From Callaeas wilsoni (Eukaryota > Chordata > Aves > Passeriformes > Callaeidae), in assembly GCA_013398955.1 (NCBI GenBank), contig VWPU01011712.1:1-64000 (forward strand): DNA of 64,000 nt, written 5' to 3'. Of the stretch, positions 1 through 13,562 are shown one piece after another. Made by a program: the position numbers and the translations under genes. Below the pieces are notes generated by a model. It saw only the letters and a list, made by a program, of their open reading frames with translations. It made no database searches and was not told where the DNA came from. The stretch's first letter is position 1, and each line of letters starts with the position of its first letter.

Positions 1-140
1 CGCTCCCGCACGCAGCCCCGGCCGCGGGGCCGAGAGAGGGCGCTGGAGCCTCAGGCAGCGGCGGGGCCGGCGCTCCAAAGAAAGCTGCCCGTCTGAAAGG
101 TGCCCGGGGCCGGGCAGGTGCGCTCACAGCTCCGGGTGAG
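1..140. promoter_or_regulatory. Right-hand edge of a CpG island (possible promoter / first exon)
   Basis: The first 140 bases are GC-rich and dense in CpG, including runs such as CCGGCCGCGGGGCCG. CpG becomes rare immediately afterwards, so this is a sharp compositional edge and the island probably continues to the left of the window. In vertebrates such islands usually mark promoters and first exons. On the plus strand two splice-donor-like sites fall at the edge: GGGCAG followed by GTGCGC (exon end at 117) and TCCGG followed by GTGAGA (exon end at 135). This would fit a first exon reading rightward into a long intron. No start codon with a long frame is visible, so any exon part here is probably 5' untranslated. 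A leftward gene is equally possible, because a CpG island does not fix direction. Confidence 0.6.
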
Positions 141-3100
141 AGCCCTCTGGAAATCCTAGTCATGAGAAGCGGGAAGTTGGAGAAACGCCTTAACTTTTTT
201 TTTTTTTTTTAAGTATATGCACAAGCATCTTTCAGGGCTTTGAAGGGCTGAATTCTCATAGGAAATCGCATAGGAAATCGCACATATTGTAAAAGAGGAA
301 AAGAAAACAAAAACTGAAGATGTGTAAGACAAGAAAACAAAAAGGCAATTTTCAAAGCACAGTCGTTCACCATGTGCTTATATCTAGTCTAGAGACACTG
401 AAAACAGCTTCAAACAAGTCTTTTGCCTAACACACTCCTCCTAGAGGAGAGCTGCTGGCCAGCACTGCCTGCCCACGGCCTCTCCCTTCAGCCACCAGGA
501 ATCAGAGAAGGTGGCTCTGACAGCCGCCACAGCTCAGGGACATCAGATCCCAAACAGCGATGTGAACATCCATATGCAGACGAGGAAGACTCCACAAAAG
601 TAAAGATTTCCAAGCTTCCTTGCAGATTTTATGACAGATTCACCTTTTCTGTTGGGTTAGCCTCTTCAGTTTCAAATAAAGCAAATTTAACTTGTTTATA
701 TTTCATAGCACTGAAAAGCATTCCTCGTTCCTCACCCAGGTAATCACTCTAGACTTCCCTTGAGTTCAGCTAAAAAACAATTGAAAGGAGTCCTGCAAGC
801 TAAAGAGAAATCTGGTCCCTGTGCACAGATATCACTTGTTCTTAGTATTTCCACATGAAAAGCAGCTTGTTCTGCTCTGCTGTCTATTTTGCCATTAGGC
901 GTTCTCCTGAATGTAGGTCACGAAGGCACAAATACACCTCATATTGGTAAATACTCCACAGCTGATCTGAGGGCCAATTTCAGTACCCTATAATAATTCT
1001 TTCTACATTTTTCCGCACAAACATCCTCAGATCACAGCCTAAATAAAACATTGTGATGACTTCCAAGTAATTTTGGCCTGAAATATATTGCTGATGTGAT
1101 GTCCAGAGCCAGGTCAGTTTTACAATTCCATTTCAAAAAAAATCAAGGTTAATTATCACTTCTGTCCCCAAAACAGAACACTTAGGACAAAAATTATGAA
1201 CTGATGTTGAATGTTCCCCAAGGCGAACCTCAGCACCTGCAGTCTCACTTATCTTCTGATTCTCCAGACCAAGACATAAAAGACCTAGGCTGATTCCAGA
1301 TTAGGCATAGTACAAGAGTTTTGTTAAGGAGAACCACGAACTTTACCAAATTTTATATGTCCCATTGGGAAAGTGGAAGACTGTATCAGTGGCCATTTCC
1401 CCTCACATTTTTGGTCTGACACACATTTCTAACTCATTGCCTACATGAGTATGAGGGAGCTCAGAAACGGAGGCTGCAAGAGCATGGTCAGCTTGACAGC
1501 TATCAGTAGATGCAAACACCCCGAGCTTGTTTGGCCTCAGCTGTACGCCTCATCTACCAGGGTAGTATTCAGGGTCTCTACAGCAAGTGACAGACAAGCT
1601 GCACCTCTGAAATCATTCCTGAGCTTCACATGTCCTGAAGAGGTCCTCTCAGAGAAGTAACAGCCTACTCCACATACCAGCAGTTTCTACTGAGCACAGA
1701 CACTTTCCCAGCCTGTGGGCCTGCTGTGCTTAGACAGAAATTGAAAGGATCATACAAAGCTGAAGGTACATTTGAGTAGACTAAAATACTTTTCACTTAA
1801 TTTTGGCCTCTATCTGTTGTCGGTCTCCCAGATTGACACCTCCCAAATACATGCAGCAGAGCCATGATTATTACTCCAAGGCTTCAGAAGCAAGCTAAAT
1901 TTTCCAGTAAAGATGGGCTCCTAATTCATATCCTACACAAGAGTTAAGTTCAGAAGAAAAGAAACTACATGACTCAGATTCTTAAATAATTTTGCCAATC
2001 TAGAAGGTTGGCTCAGGACCATCACTTGCAAATTCAAAGGACTTCTTAAATGTGGAAGTTCCCAGGGTGCTGCTCAGAGGTGTAGGATTAGAGTTCTCCA
2101 GAAGAGAAGATAAAGAGTCAGTACTACACAGTACTGGAAAATCTGGGAGTTAAATAAATGTTAGTACATCAGGACTCTGAAGTCTTTTTCTTGACTTTGA
2201 CAAGTAGGTCATTTTGCTCTGTTGTTCAGACCAAAATGCTACCAAGGGCCAGAAGGCACAGTCAAGACTACATGTAGATTTTACTCCTTCAGTAGAGGGG
2301 GTCAAGGACACCCTCCCTGTTTCTAGCTGCCCCAACCCTGAGCCAGTGCTTCCTGCTGGGCCAGCCACCTCTAGACTGGAGGCTGCAGCAGCAGGAGGAT
2401 TTCGCTCTAAGCTCCAGGGAATACCTCAGGGCTTTCTGACAATTGTCAGAAGTAAATATCAACTACTGCTTCTTAGCCCTGAGGCAGGGAAATCTTGTGA
2501 CAGCAAGGCCAGGGGGCAGAATTCAGACCACTTCTACACAAGTGGGGCTTGCCATTGTCTTACTCCATTATCACTCATCTCAGCTATGGAGGACCCAAAG
2601 ACAAAGGCCAGGTTGCTCCCAATCTTCCAGCCAACTTTTATTGCAACCTTATTCATAGACCGTATCCAGCCCAGACTATACAAAACTCAATAAATCTCTG
2701 CTCGTAGCAGAGTTTCTTACAGCAGTGCAGGCTCAGCAAAATAACTGCAGAGGATGTTAAGAGGTTTGATCTGGAGTAGAAAAGTACCACTGAGAGGAAA
2801 AAAATAGCAGGGGAATGATCTCAGTATTTCCCAGGCATTATCAGCAGGCATAGACACTACTAGTAGGAATGAAAAGGAAAGTAAGATTTGGTCCAGGATG
2901 TGTATGAAAGGGAAACCCGAAGGATAAGAGGACTGAAAGGAACAGAAAATGCAGGAGAAGGTTGTTTAGGAAAAAAAAAAAAGAAAGGGGGGTGCAAGAG
3001 GAAGGGCAAAACCCAGGACTATATCTGTCACTTGTCTCTCCCCACCCACTCTGAGAAGCTTCAAAAGAGATCTGGAAATAGAGAGGAAAAAAAACGACAG

Positions 3101-6000
3101 TCAGATATTACTGTTCCAGCCACTGAGTCATGGCAGGAAACTACTGATATTGTAAACTAAGTTCTGTAAGGTCAGAGACGATTTGAGTTTTGTCAAAGCT
3201 CGCTGTAAAAGGAACAAATATTTAGTGGTGAAGACTTGCATTTTTCATAACTCTTGGTGTTACCATAGAACCATTTCATGAAGCATGTTTGAAAAAAGCT
3301 GCCTTTATTTTATCATTTCACACAAGTGGAGATGTTTCTTCTCTTTCTCTCTTCCTGCATCTTTGATTTTATTGCAACAGATTGCTTATTAAGAAAAGGA
3401 TGTGGAGAAAGTAGAAAAAGCCACCGGTCTTTGGCGTGCTACTGGATGCTTGGTCTACTCCAACTCTTATAACTGCTGTGCCACAGAGAAATCATTTTAC
3501 TATGATCTTCTTATCCTTTCTTCAAATTAGTCACTAACAGTTGTCAACACTTAGGTGGCATTTTTAGACAGAGTCCACATCAGCCCAGTACATGTACTGG
3601 GTGGAATTGCTCCTACCGGAATGGCACAACCATCCTAACTCCCACAGAAATACAACAAAGGAAAAAAGCTGGAACTTGCTGTTGTGCAGAGGGCTCAGCA
3701 GACTCCTCCTAGCCCTCTAGGAAAGCACCCTTACACTCCTTGCACTGCCCAGACATGTTTAGGTGTTTTTGATTCCCCACCAAGAGTTGAACAGGTAGCG
3801 CATCATGGGATTCCCAGCTGCCAAAACAAAGGCACATGCATGCCACCCAGGCAAATTACATTTTTCAGTTGACAAGCCCCTTTGGAAAGGTAAGATGCTA
3901 CCTAGCCCCATAGTGCTGAAGAATGGAAAACAGCAGACACAGGATTCGGAAATAATTGGGGAAGGAGCAGTACAGTACGGGACATGGATTTTTGGAAAAC
4001 TGTTATCTGTGTTACTTGTTAATTAAAGTTTTTAATGACCCAGTTTTGCTTCTTTTGCCTAGGCATACCCACCACAGCTTTGCAGCCACCCATCACAGTG
4101 AACACAGCCAGGAGCTCTTGTCCCACTTCACAGGTTAAGGCATAATGGGATGCTTGTGCATCTGCTACAGAAACCTACTGTGCAACCCACTAAGCGACTT
4201 TCCAACTCAGTCATCTAAAGCTAATTGCTTCCATAAGTCCTGAGAGTCTCTCTCAAGCCCATCTGAGTCACTCTACCAAGCCTGAACCAGATCCAGTCAA
4301 GCACAGCTCAGCAGAAAGACATGATGTCAAGAATAGCCTCGTGGTAGCAATGCCTGCCAAATCAAGGAAGTCAGTCATACCAGGGAAAGACACTGGTGAC
4401 CGTGGAAACTTGTCCCATTCTTCCTCCATCAAGAAAACAGACCAAAACAGAACTTGACCTATGAGGCTGGAGGGGTTCAATCCAGTGATGCATGGAACAA
4501 GAGGATGCACGAAAGTTGTGAGGCAACTTCCTGCACAATCTTCTTATGAACTGGGAAGTCATGGCTGGAGGCAATAGACCTCATGGTAGGCTACAGGAAA
4601 GCAAAAACACAGGCACCTGCTGCTGAGAGAAGCACTGAAGGGCCTTGAGTGTGGAATCCCTCCACCTTTTCCTGACAGTAGCTTTAAGGGCTGATTAATA
4701 ACTTTGATGTTTTAACAAGTAAAAGAATTTGTGACGTTACAGAAACTAGCCAGATTCTGTCTGTGGTGAATCACCATAACATATAACATGCGTGAACTCA
4801 AAACATTCCTCTCAGAGACCGCTGGCTAAAAAGAAAATCTATTCCCTTTTTGTTTGGGCTTACAGGTACTGATAAACTTGATGACATGACGATGATTTCC
4901 AGCAGGGGAGCAATATTTGTCTCAGTTTCCACACCAAAAGCAGCCATGGAAAAGGGCAAAGAATATAATGACTCAGTATCACAGGGTGGAGACTAATTAG
5001 CAGCAGATCAGGAGCAGGCAGTGGTCTCTGGAAGAAGGTGCTTTCATGAACAAAGCACAATCTTACTCATCGCCTGTCTTGATCAACTGCAGAGGTTTCC
5101 ATTAAACAAACGCTATGGCTGCCTCAAAATGAACAGAAAACAATGGTGTTTATTTGTTTGATTACTTGAAAAGTAGTGCCTCTTTTTGGGACCTTCCCTA
5201 TTTTTTTCTTCCAGTATCCAGTTAATTCTGGTAGATTGGACCCCCCTTCCATCAACCAAAATCTCACTGTACAGCAGGAGTGTTTATCAGGCAGTGCTTC
5301 TCCATCAGCCCTCTCAGTTCACTGAGGACAGATAACAAAAATATTAAGATTATGAGGACAGCATCATCCTTTCACTCAATCAATGCAGATGCACTTCAGG
5401 GTCATTTCAGCAATTGCTTTTTTCAAGACATGCTATTCTCCTCTGTGATTTCAGGCAACCAGTGAACTCACAGCACCTGCCTTTTCACTGCTACAAAACC
5501 ACTACAAAAACATTTTATCTAGTTAGTTATCACATTACCCTATCAGCTAGGTGGATTTTATTCCTGCTTTAACAAACCTGTTGTCATTTTGGGTTTATCG
5601 GAAAGGTATACTGTGAATACACTGAAAGATAATTCTGGTCTAACAAATAATTTAGTTGTTTTTTCAAGGAATATATTGGGAAATGATGGCAAAACTAAGA
5701 TTTGAATCTGGGTCTCCTAGTGCTCCTACTATTCCTAATGGGACTCACTAGATTGTCTCCTAGTTTTTTTTTCTTCTAGTAAGTTTTTTCTTCTGAAAAA
5801 TCTATTGTTTACTTAAGGAAGCTTAAATGCTCAAAAGCCCAAGAATTGATTTGTTTATTTTTAAACTAAATCAGCAAGTGCATTTTTCAGGAGTTGATGT
5901 ATGCCCATTCATATTGAAAAAGGCTTTGGCAATTAGCATTTATCTTTAGTTAAGCAGAGCTGAAGAATGGCACTGACATTATGAATTTTAAAGTCTCCAT
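141..6000. other. Unique non-coding sequence, no gene seen
   Basis: I see no gene here. It holds a 16-base T run at 195-210 and a 12-base tandem duplication (CATAGGAAATCG twice, about 258-283). There is a purine-rich stretch around 2860-3010 with a run of twelve A followed by G-rich sequence. The longest open frame (2214-2693, plus) has no recognisable domain and no exon-like borders. A GTAAGA donor-like site follows GGAAAG at 3889, but the only nearby acceptor would leave a 21-base exon, so I do not call it. Confidence 0.6.
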
Positions 6001-9000
6001 TCCTCAGGGAGTAGAGTGTGGCTCTTCCTGCCATTCTCAGATTGGCTGGAACTGCAGGAGGGACAGTCAGGATGCCCTATAAATCAAGAGAATTTGGACT
6101 GTGTGCCAAGCACCCATCTCCCTGCTGGCACAGGTAACTCCAAGCAGCTCCCTGATCTCACATAGGCTGGAACATTGGAGGAACTCCCTCCTGAAATACC
6201 AGAAACTACCTAAGCACTCCTGCTTAAAAAAACAAAAAATCACAATAAACATGGGCAAATGCATGCCCTGTAAAATATTTTTAAGGGTTTTAACAATCAC
6301 CTTGTTGTTTGGTGACCAGGAGTTTGTCAAGCAAAGGTGATAGACACCACCCACTCACTCACCCCCAGCGGAGGTGTGAACCAAGCATCAATATAACACA
6401 GTGACGAGGCCCTCTGGCTCTCTCTTGCCTTGCTGGTCTGTCATTGCATATCCTCAATGCAGCAGGAACTCTGGCGTCCCAAAAATCCTCCTCTCCTAGG
6501 CAACAAACTGATTGATTATCTCAATCATTGACATTTCTTTGGGTTTTTTTCATTCATTCTCAACTCCATAACTGGCGGTTGCATCTACTAGATTCTCTAT
6601 TTCTGAAGCTTATGGTTTTTTGAAGCAGACAAAGGGATTTAGGAACTTAAACACCACTGCAGCAGCAGATGGGCAGATTTTTGCCAAAATCAGCCATGCT
6701 AGAAAAGGCACAGTAAGCACTTGCTCTGACACAGCACAGTCTGGATGACACATCTGGGTGCTCACACAAGCTGAGAAGGTGTGCAGCAATCTCTGGCAGG
6801 ATGAAAATAGAGATGAGTGGGGACAGATCCCTTGATTTATTTTGAAAACACCAGCCATGGTCAGTTAAACTTGTTTCCTGGGCAGCCTGGCCATGCATGG
6901 AGCAGCCCAGTTTTACACCCCTCTGCAGCCTGGAAGGATGTGCCAGCAATAGCACCTGTGAGCAGTGGCACAAGCAGAAGGCAGTGGTCCCATACATAGG
7001 ACATGCCCCACCAAGGCAGCTCTTGTCCCTCTCCTGAGAGGGCACAACTGGTGAGAAGTACCTAAGGTGAGATGCCCATGCTGCATTGCCAGGCCTGTGT
7101 CCTTCAGAGAGGCCTGGCAGAATTTCACACTGTGTCCAGTGCTGTGAGATGACTGCACAAATGTCCCCACTGGTGGCCTCAGCCTCTTGTTTGATGTATG
7201 AAATCTTACAGCCTAACTCCTGAACATCACCTCAGATAGAGGAGGACACATCCTCCAGTCTCAAAGCTCATTCCACCCCTTTGACAGCTGCAGAAGGTAC
7301 TAGGGAGAAAAGCAGTTTAATATGAGAAAGTACTGCAGTAAATCTCTCCCTACAGTTTATCATTGGAAACAAGGAGGAATGCAAGAGGCCAAGCTGCTTT
7401 CTTGGGTGTCACAGTGGCCTCCCACAGCCCACCACTGCTGCAGCCCATGCGCCTCCAAACTGCTCACTGATCTTCTGCCAGATAGCTCTAGGAGCCTCCA
7501 ACCAACGGGGATAGCTGACTTACATAGATACATTTCAGTTATATATAAAAAGCCAAATTCATTACACATTAAAGCATGGCAGTTTTAACCTAACACTTTT
7601 AGGCTTTTCCCTACTTCTGCTGGCAAGACCACTGTATTTTCTCATACATGTGAGGAAGCTTTCCCAAACGGTATCACAAGGAAAAAAAAAACCCTACGTA
7701 CATCATTCTCTGTAGGACGCCCAAATCACCAAGCTTGCAGCAAGTGATGCAGTAGCTGGGGAGTAGCTGAGCTGAGCTGCTCAGTGGGAGGCATGAGGAT
7801 CTCCTCACAAGGTGTCAGCAGATGGCTGGGTGCTGAAGGTATCTCCCTGGTGACACCCACAGGAAACAGCTGGCAGAAACCTAGGATGAGGGACATTGCC
7901 TCACAAGTTGTCTAACACAATTTAGCCACTTCTGGGTATCTACAAGGTCTTCACTGGGCTGAGATCATGGCACAGGGCACTTGGGAGGCCACTGCCCCTC
8001 TACAGCAATAGCTGAAGTTCAGGCACCTCAAATGGCACTAGTCCTCTACATTTACACACTTGAATCATTCCTCTGCAAAACAAACTAAAAACAACTGGAA
8101 GAGCAGGTAACCACAAAGAACTCAAGTTATAGGTCTCCTGTCTGCATTGTTAAAATTAGACTTTAGGGTTCGATATGTGAATATCATGATCTGATAACAA
8201 TTAACAGAAAAATACCAGCCTAAAGGGCAGTGACACACCCTCCCTGCTCTGTTTACAAATGTCATGGTCATATGAGATAGTAGTCAAACATATCAGCAGA
8301 CTAAAAATAAACCACATAGGATATGTTGATAAATATTTATTTCAAAATAGTATAGCTTTTTACATGACTAATCTTAATGTGATTTCAGACTGAGAAGAAA
8401 ACAACCAATGCTGATTGCTTGCTAACTGTATTTAGAGGAGTGACACAGGTAACGAACTACCATCAACTCTGGCATTTTATTCTCCTGGTAGAAAATGTGA
8501 GTAGGTAGATCAGTCAACACCATTATTGCTTTTAATACACCAGTGAGGACTACTACAGGACGCAACTAGAAGGCCACAGGTAACATCTTGGAAGAGGAGC
8601 AGCCATTTGCATGCAAAAGGGTTCATCCTTCACGACTGCACGGGCTAGTTGCATGCACCAGCCAACAGAGCCTGTATCACAGAGAGGTTAGAAAATGTCT
8701 GCCTGGACCTTTAAGACAATTTTATTCCCAGTTAGATCACCATCAAATGCTTTTCACAATAGCATCTGCCACTGAACCACTGCTAATTAGTCAGTCCCTG
8801 TTCAGCGAGGGAGGAAGACGTGACAGCAAAGATGAAATTGTTTTTAAAAACAGCCCAAAAAGCCCCAATAAGGATTGCAGCACTTTATGACCTACACCAT
8901 GCTTGTCACAGGGTGGGGAGAGGGAATTTGCCTATCATTACATGTTGCAATCACTGTGGAAATGTCTCTCTCCTTGCTTCCTCTCCACCCTTGTTCAGAG

Positions 9001-11230
9001 AGTTAAGGTAAGATGGGAAAGCAGCTGCAGCTTCTAGGACATCCCATCTGGGGAGCCAGGACAACACTGGCAATGCCCCTTCACTGTGCTCTATAAGCCT
9101 CAGTTGCTTTAATGTTTTCTCAGTTAAGTATCACTTTTCTCTAACTGTTGTGGGCAGCATGAAGAAAATTCATGGAAGTTCTTGAACAGTTTGGGTGTGG
9201 TGCAGTAGGGGCCACACAACAGACAATGCAGTCAAGGGATTTACTGAAGCAAATAGTTCTGTTGTGCTGGGAGAGAGAGAGAAGAATTGGGAGAAGTGTC
9301 TTTACTTAGGGAGAGGGATTCATAGCTCAGCAAAAGTCTGTGGAATGACTTAGAAGTTTTCATTCTGCCCACCACAATCTCCAAGTGAAAAAGCAGGACT
9401 CTTCCAGAGATAAGTTTACCAGGCTGAAAGGTTAACAGGGAGAAACACAGGAGTCCCAGGAGTGTGAGTCTTCATTTAGCTCTTTGGTCTCACGGATATG
9501 CCTGGAGAGATAGAGCCTGACTACCTAAGCACAAGAGCAGCTTTACTGGAATTCCTTGTCCATCATTCTCCCAAGAATATGGAGAGGATTGCACAGTTGG
9601 GTATTTCTGCAGTTCCTTGGTGAGGACAGAAGCACACCATCCACAAGGCTTGGAGAGAGATCTTTGAAAAGAGAAAGTGGTGTGTTTCAAATGAGACACC
9701 CACCTTCTCTAGGGTGATGTACTGGTAATACCTGAAAGTAACGGGCTGCTCCGATGGTTCCTTGAAGACAGGAAAGCCTGGGAGTGAACAGTGGATTCTG
9801 CATCTCCTCTCTTCTACCTCTTTCCAAACAAAGCAGGGCTCACAGCACTGGAGGAGACTGCTGCCTGTGGCAGTAACCCCTACACTATGGTAGCCTTGTC
9901 CATGTGAGCATCCACAGAGCATGATGTGGCCTACATGGCCACTAGAGCATCTGCCCACTCCTGTTTCCACAGGAGCCTCCATAGAAACACTAAGCATACT
10001 GCTCCAAAAGCAATTTTCATTCTATCACAGACTGCAATGACGCCAGCACTGTGTCCACCCTCCTAAATGCACTCAGCTCAGCAGTTTACCAAACACACTT
10101 GGAAGGGCTAACAAGAAGACAGGGTACCAAAACCAGCAGGCTGAACTTTAGCAAAGTTAAGAAGAGAGTTATAGAGAGAAAATGAAATATTTCAAAGCAA
10201 ATATTTATTGTACTGTCCTGTTACACATCTGCCTAAGTTGCACTAGTAGTTAGCAAATTTTCTCTATAATTCTCCACTTTCATGAAATAGAACTTATTTC
10301 TGGTGAAAAATAATATATACACCCCAACACTGTGTATGTCATTCATGCAGAATAGCAAAGCATTCAGTGCAGAGGGAAAGTGTCATCTTCCAAATGCTGC
10401 AAAACAGACAAAAGTTACATTCGGTTCCTAAGTATTAAGAAATACACGTAAAAAGGAGACCTCCTACCAAGATGGCAGACAGCTTAAACAAAAGGAAGAA
10501 GGAAAGGACAGTATGATATCCCCTTGTGTCCTGCTATTTCTTTATTATTATGGAGTGCTCTCCTTACACAGAGTGTGTAATAAGAACATGCTTGTACGGT
10601 AAGGTAGATTCAACCAAAATCATCAGCAGAAAACTTATGGAAAAAGATATTTTTTCCAAGTGCTTTCAGTAATTATACAAGTTCAGAAATCAACATTGCA
10701 TTGGTGAAGAGTTATCTCAAGAAACACTTAGGCATTTGTGTAGGGCATTGCTGAAAGCTCATGGACCTTCTGAAACCTGCCATAGTGTAAATGTCTGCTT
10801 CAGTCACATTCCATTTCTCTGTAGAGGAAACTAAATCAAAGACAGCACTCTACAAAGTGAGGTATATGATAATCACCAGGTGGAAACTCAGCACGTTTGA
10901 GAATCTAAGACATCTTCCTTCTTTTCCAAGACATCTTTAGCTTAATCCTGACCAATCACGAGAGGACAGAGAAATACATGTGGTCTAAATTGTCAACTAG
11001 TCAATACACCAAATAAAAAAGTCAACCTCTTTTCCCCCCTCATTTATTTCCCCCAAGCCTCTTCTATAATCTTTTCCTTTCCACACACTCCAACTACTTG
11101 AAAACCACAGGCTTCCCCATTGATTGGATTTTGTAATGGCTGCCAGTGTGAAAATCCTTCATAATATTCTAACAAAAACAAATCATTTTAGCAAGTTCCC
11201 TTTAGTACATATGCTTATTTTCCTCATGTC
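6001..11230. other. Unique non-coding sequence, no gene seen
   Basis: No gene is supported. A 144-codon open frame on the minus strand (9563-9997) is the longest here, but it shows no recognisable motif and its cysteines follow no known spacing. Single A-runs (for example 7682-7691) and scattered donor-like GTAAC or GTAAG sites (8106, 8450, 8580, 9006) lack convincing acceptors. The part from about 10150 onward becomes AT-rich. Confidence 0.55.
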
Positions 11231-11293
11231 AATTTAAATAGTAATTTAAATAAATTACTAATTAGTAATTTATTAATTAGTAATTTAAATAAA
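11231..11293. repeat. AT-rich patch with nested perfect palindromes
   Basis: The stretch is almost pure A/T. It contains a 20-base inverted repeat at 11240-11259 (AGTAATTT, a four-base centre, then AAATTACT). Overlapping it is a perfect 16-base palindrome at 11254-11269 (ATTACTAATTAGTAAT). The 13-mer AATTAGTAATTTA occurs twice in direct orientation within the same stretch. It could form a hairpin or be a simple-sequence expansion. No function can be assigned. Confidence 0.8.
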
Positions 11294-12197
11294 AGATGTA
11301 ATAAAATGAAAAAAAATTATTTCCTAGTAAGATGTTTAAAAGCTTATAGGAACATGCAATTCGTGTATCATGTTAATTTTTAATTACATTTTGTATGTGG
11401 TCATTTCAGACATGCAAGAAACAGAGGAATTATCCAATACGTAACTTTGGCAAATTTATTTACAAATATATTCCAGAGACACTGTCAGAAGTTGATACCA
11501 AGAATAAAAGTCATCAGTTAAAAGGAAGGCAGTAGATACTAATACTTGTGGTGGAAAAGCTATTTCAAAATGTGAACTTAACCACATCCTCTTTAATATG
11601 TACTTATCAACATTCAATACAGTCTTCCTGAATCTACACAAAGTCTGAGACAACAGTTCAGAAAAGAATATAAATATACATTTCATGTTAAAAGAAAGGC
11701 TACCTCTGAAAACCAGCTATAATAAATAGACATTAATACTCAATGACTATGTCCATGTTCGGGCCTGGAACAGGTCTATGCTCTCTCAGACCTGCCAGAC
11801 ACTGCAGGTGGACCACCATCTCTTTGGAACAACAAAGAGCAGGAATTAATAATCCAAGGCCTTAGACTTCAAAGGAAAGGAAGGGAAGGGAAGGGACACT
11901 GAGAACTTTTTTCAAGTCTAGCATCTCATAACTGTAACCAATGCTTTCCAGGGTAGCAGAACCTCCTAACTCCATGTCCCATACCTGCTCATCCAGCTTC
12001 CTCATACCTCCAAAACACAGAGTCCGTTCTGTCCAGTGAACCTGCAGAACACTTAGTCTGTGGAAAACACTGTATCTCAGCACAGTATAAAACTGAATTT
12101 ACTTTCCAGTAGTCAACATGAGGAGCAAACAACACAAGGAATAAATTGCTTCCAAGCTTTGTGCTTTTCATAGTAACAGCTTAATTTCTGGGCTTAC
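11294..12197. other. AT-rich unique sequence with a short GGGAA run
   Basis: No gene is seen. A short pentanucleotide run (GGAAG/GGGAA type) lies at about 11870-11896. Otherwise the sequence is unremarkable AT-rich non-coding DNA. Confidence 0.6.
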
Positions 12198-12294
12198 CTG
12201 TAGCTGCCACATAGCCTGGAATTTGCTGCAGATCCATAGCTGTCCTGCAATTTTCATCACAGAAGTAACAGGTAGGAGTGTTGTTCTCTTCTTT
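12198..12294 (-). other. Candidate minus-strand exon of 97 bp, unrecognised
   Basis: On the minus strand a pyrimidine-rich acceptor (TTTGCTTCCCAG) precedes 97 bases that end in CTACAG followed by GTAAGC, a strong donor. Two of three frames are open. Frame 1 contains the peptide CYFCDENCRTAMDLQQIPGY, with three closely spaced cysteines. Frame 2 contains KKRTTLLPVTSVMKIAGQLW. Frame 2 is the one that stays open when joined to the candidates at 19955-19993 and 20447-20486. I recognise neither peptide. Pseudo-exons with signals this good occur by chance in vertebrate introns, so this could be a real coding exon, a lncRNA exon or nothing. Confidence 0.22.
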
Positions 12295-13390
12295 CTGGGA
12301 AGCAAATGAAAGACACATGTAGCTGGTCGGTATTTATTTAACACACATCCCAGTCATTTAACTAATGACCATGGGAAAGAAGCAGGAAAAGGAGAAACAG
12401 AGCCAGTTTTAACTCAGCTTAATAATCTCCAAGCCATCTGTCCACACCTTTGCATACACAAGACCTATGGAAGTGTTCCATGCTGACAGTAAGTGGTGGC
12501 CAAATCAACAGTCTATGCCTCTACATGGGCAAACTCTCAAAGAACTGGGCTGCTAATCCCAAATAGTTTGTTGCACTAGTGAAACAGCTGATGCTCGAGA
12601 CTGTAATGACATAGAACACACCTAATCTAATTGGGATTCAGCCTTGGTAATAAGCCTTTATCATCAGCACAGCAGGACATAATAAAGCTTCCACAATTAA
12701 GTGAGCAACAAGACTATTTTCCTGCTTTTCTTTCTTTTAGTAGCTTCTTTATGATGGTATAAGCACTGAAATTGGTGCTATTAGCATTTATTATACATGG
12801 TTTGGTTTAAGTTTAGAATTTTTCTGTGCTAAAAGCAACAAGCTTTGTCCACTGAGGCTGCTATTTGGCTGCCATAGCTGCAAAGCAGAGAGACACCAGG
12901 GGTTTGCAAAGCCCAGCACTGTGCTCCAAGGCACAAGCTTGCTGCTCAAGAATCTCTCCAGAGACTATCATGGTGTTTCCAAGGCAGAATTACCACCTAT
13001 TTTACTTATGTGCAAGTTTGGGAGTCCTTTTACCCCCTTCTTTCATCCAAAACCCCAGTTTGTGCTAGTCTATCTCTGTTCAACCCCACAGCTCCTCAGT
13101 GAGGCCCCTGCAAAGAGAAGCATGGGGAGGGGGATTGCAAGTTCAGCCTCATCTCACAGCCTGCCTGACAGAGGCGCAGGGCCCAGCACCTCCCCAGCTC
13201 CTCCACAGGGCTGGGGAAAAGGGGACGGCCAAAACGTTAAGGGAACTAACTTAGGTCTTGTTGAGACTTTAAACACTTCCAGAAAGGAGTGCAGGGGAGA
13301 GTCACAAATCTTCACTGGCTGGCCTGTGCAGCCATGTCCACAAGGCAAAAGCTGCCAAAATACACCCATGCCATGCTCTAAGCCATGATG
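12295..13390. other. Unique non-coding sequence before the minisatellite
   Basis: No gene is seen. A 155-codon open frame (12921-13388, plus) overlaps a more GC-rich patch at 13080-13390. It has no recognisable domain and no exon-like ends, and I regard it as chance. Confidence 0.55.
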
Positions 13391-13562
13391 GCAGCCCAGA
13401 GAAACCCACAGCCCTCCTGCCATCACCTCAGCCCAGAGACACCCAGAGAAACCCACAGCCCTCCTGCCATCACCTCAGCCCAGAGACACCCAGAGAAACC
13501 CACAGCCCTCCTGCCATCACCTCAGCCCAGAGCCATTCACAGGCATCCTGCCATCACCTCAG
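13391..13562. repeat. 47-bp minisatellite, left part
   Basis: A tandem array with a 47-base period. Successive copies begin at 13395, 13442 and 13489 (CCCAGAGAAACCC), and each carries CTCCTGCCATCACCTCAGCC. The first two units are nearly identical and the last is degenerate and cut short. The array stops exactly where the LTR begins and resumes at 14010, so both parts belong to one original array. The period is not a multiple of three, so the open frames crossing it are not evidence of coding. Confidence 0.95.

Noticed and set aside
2214..2693. 159-codon open frame, plus strand
   Set aside because: No recognisable domain and no splice or promoter context. Lengths like this arise by chance in 64 kb when alternative starts are allowed.
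4470..4490. GGTTCAATCC, resembling a tRNA B box
   Set aside because: No A box at the proper distance upstream and no cloverleaf stems.
9563..9997. 144-codon open frame, minus strand, cysteine-bearing
   Set aside because: The cysteine spacing fits no family I know. There are no good exon borders, and a nearby frame overlaps it.
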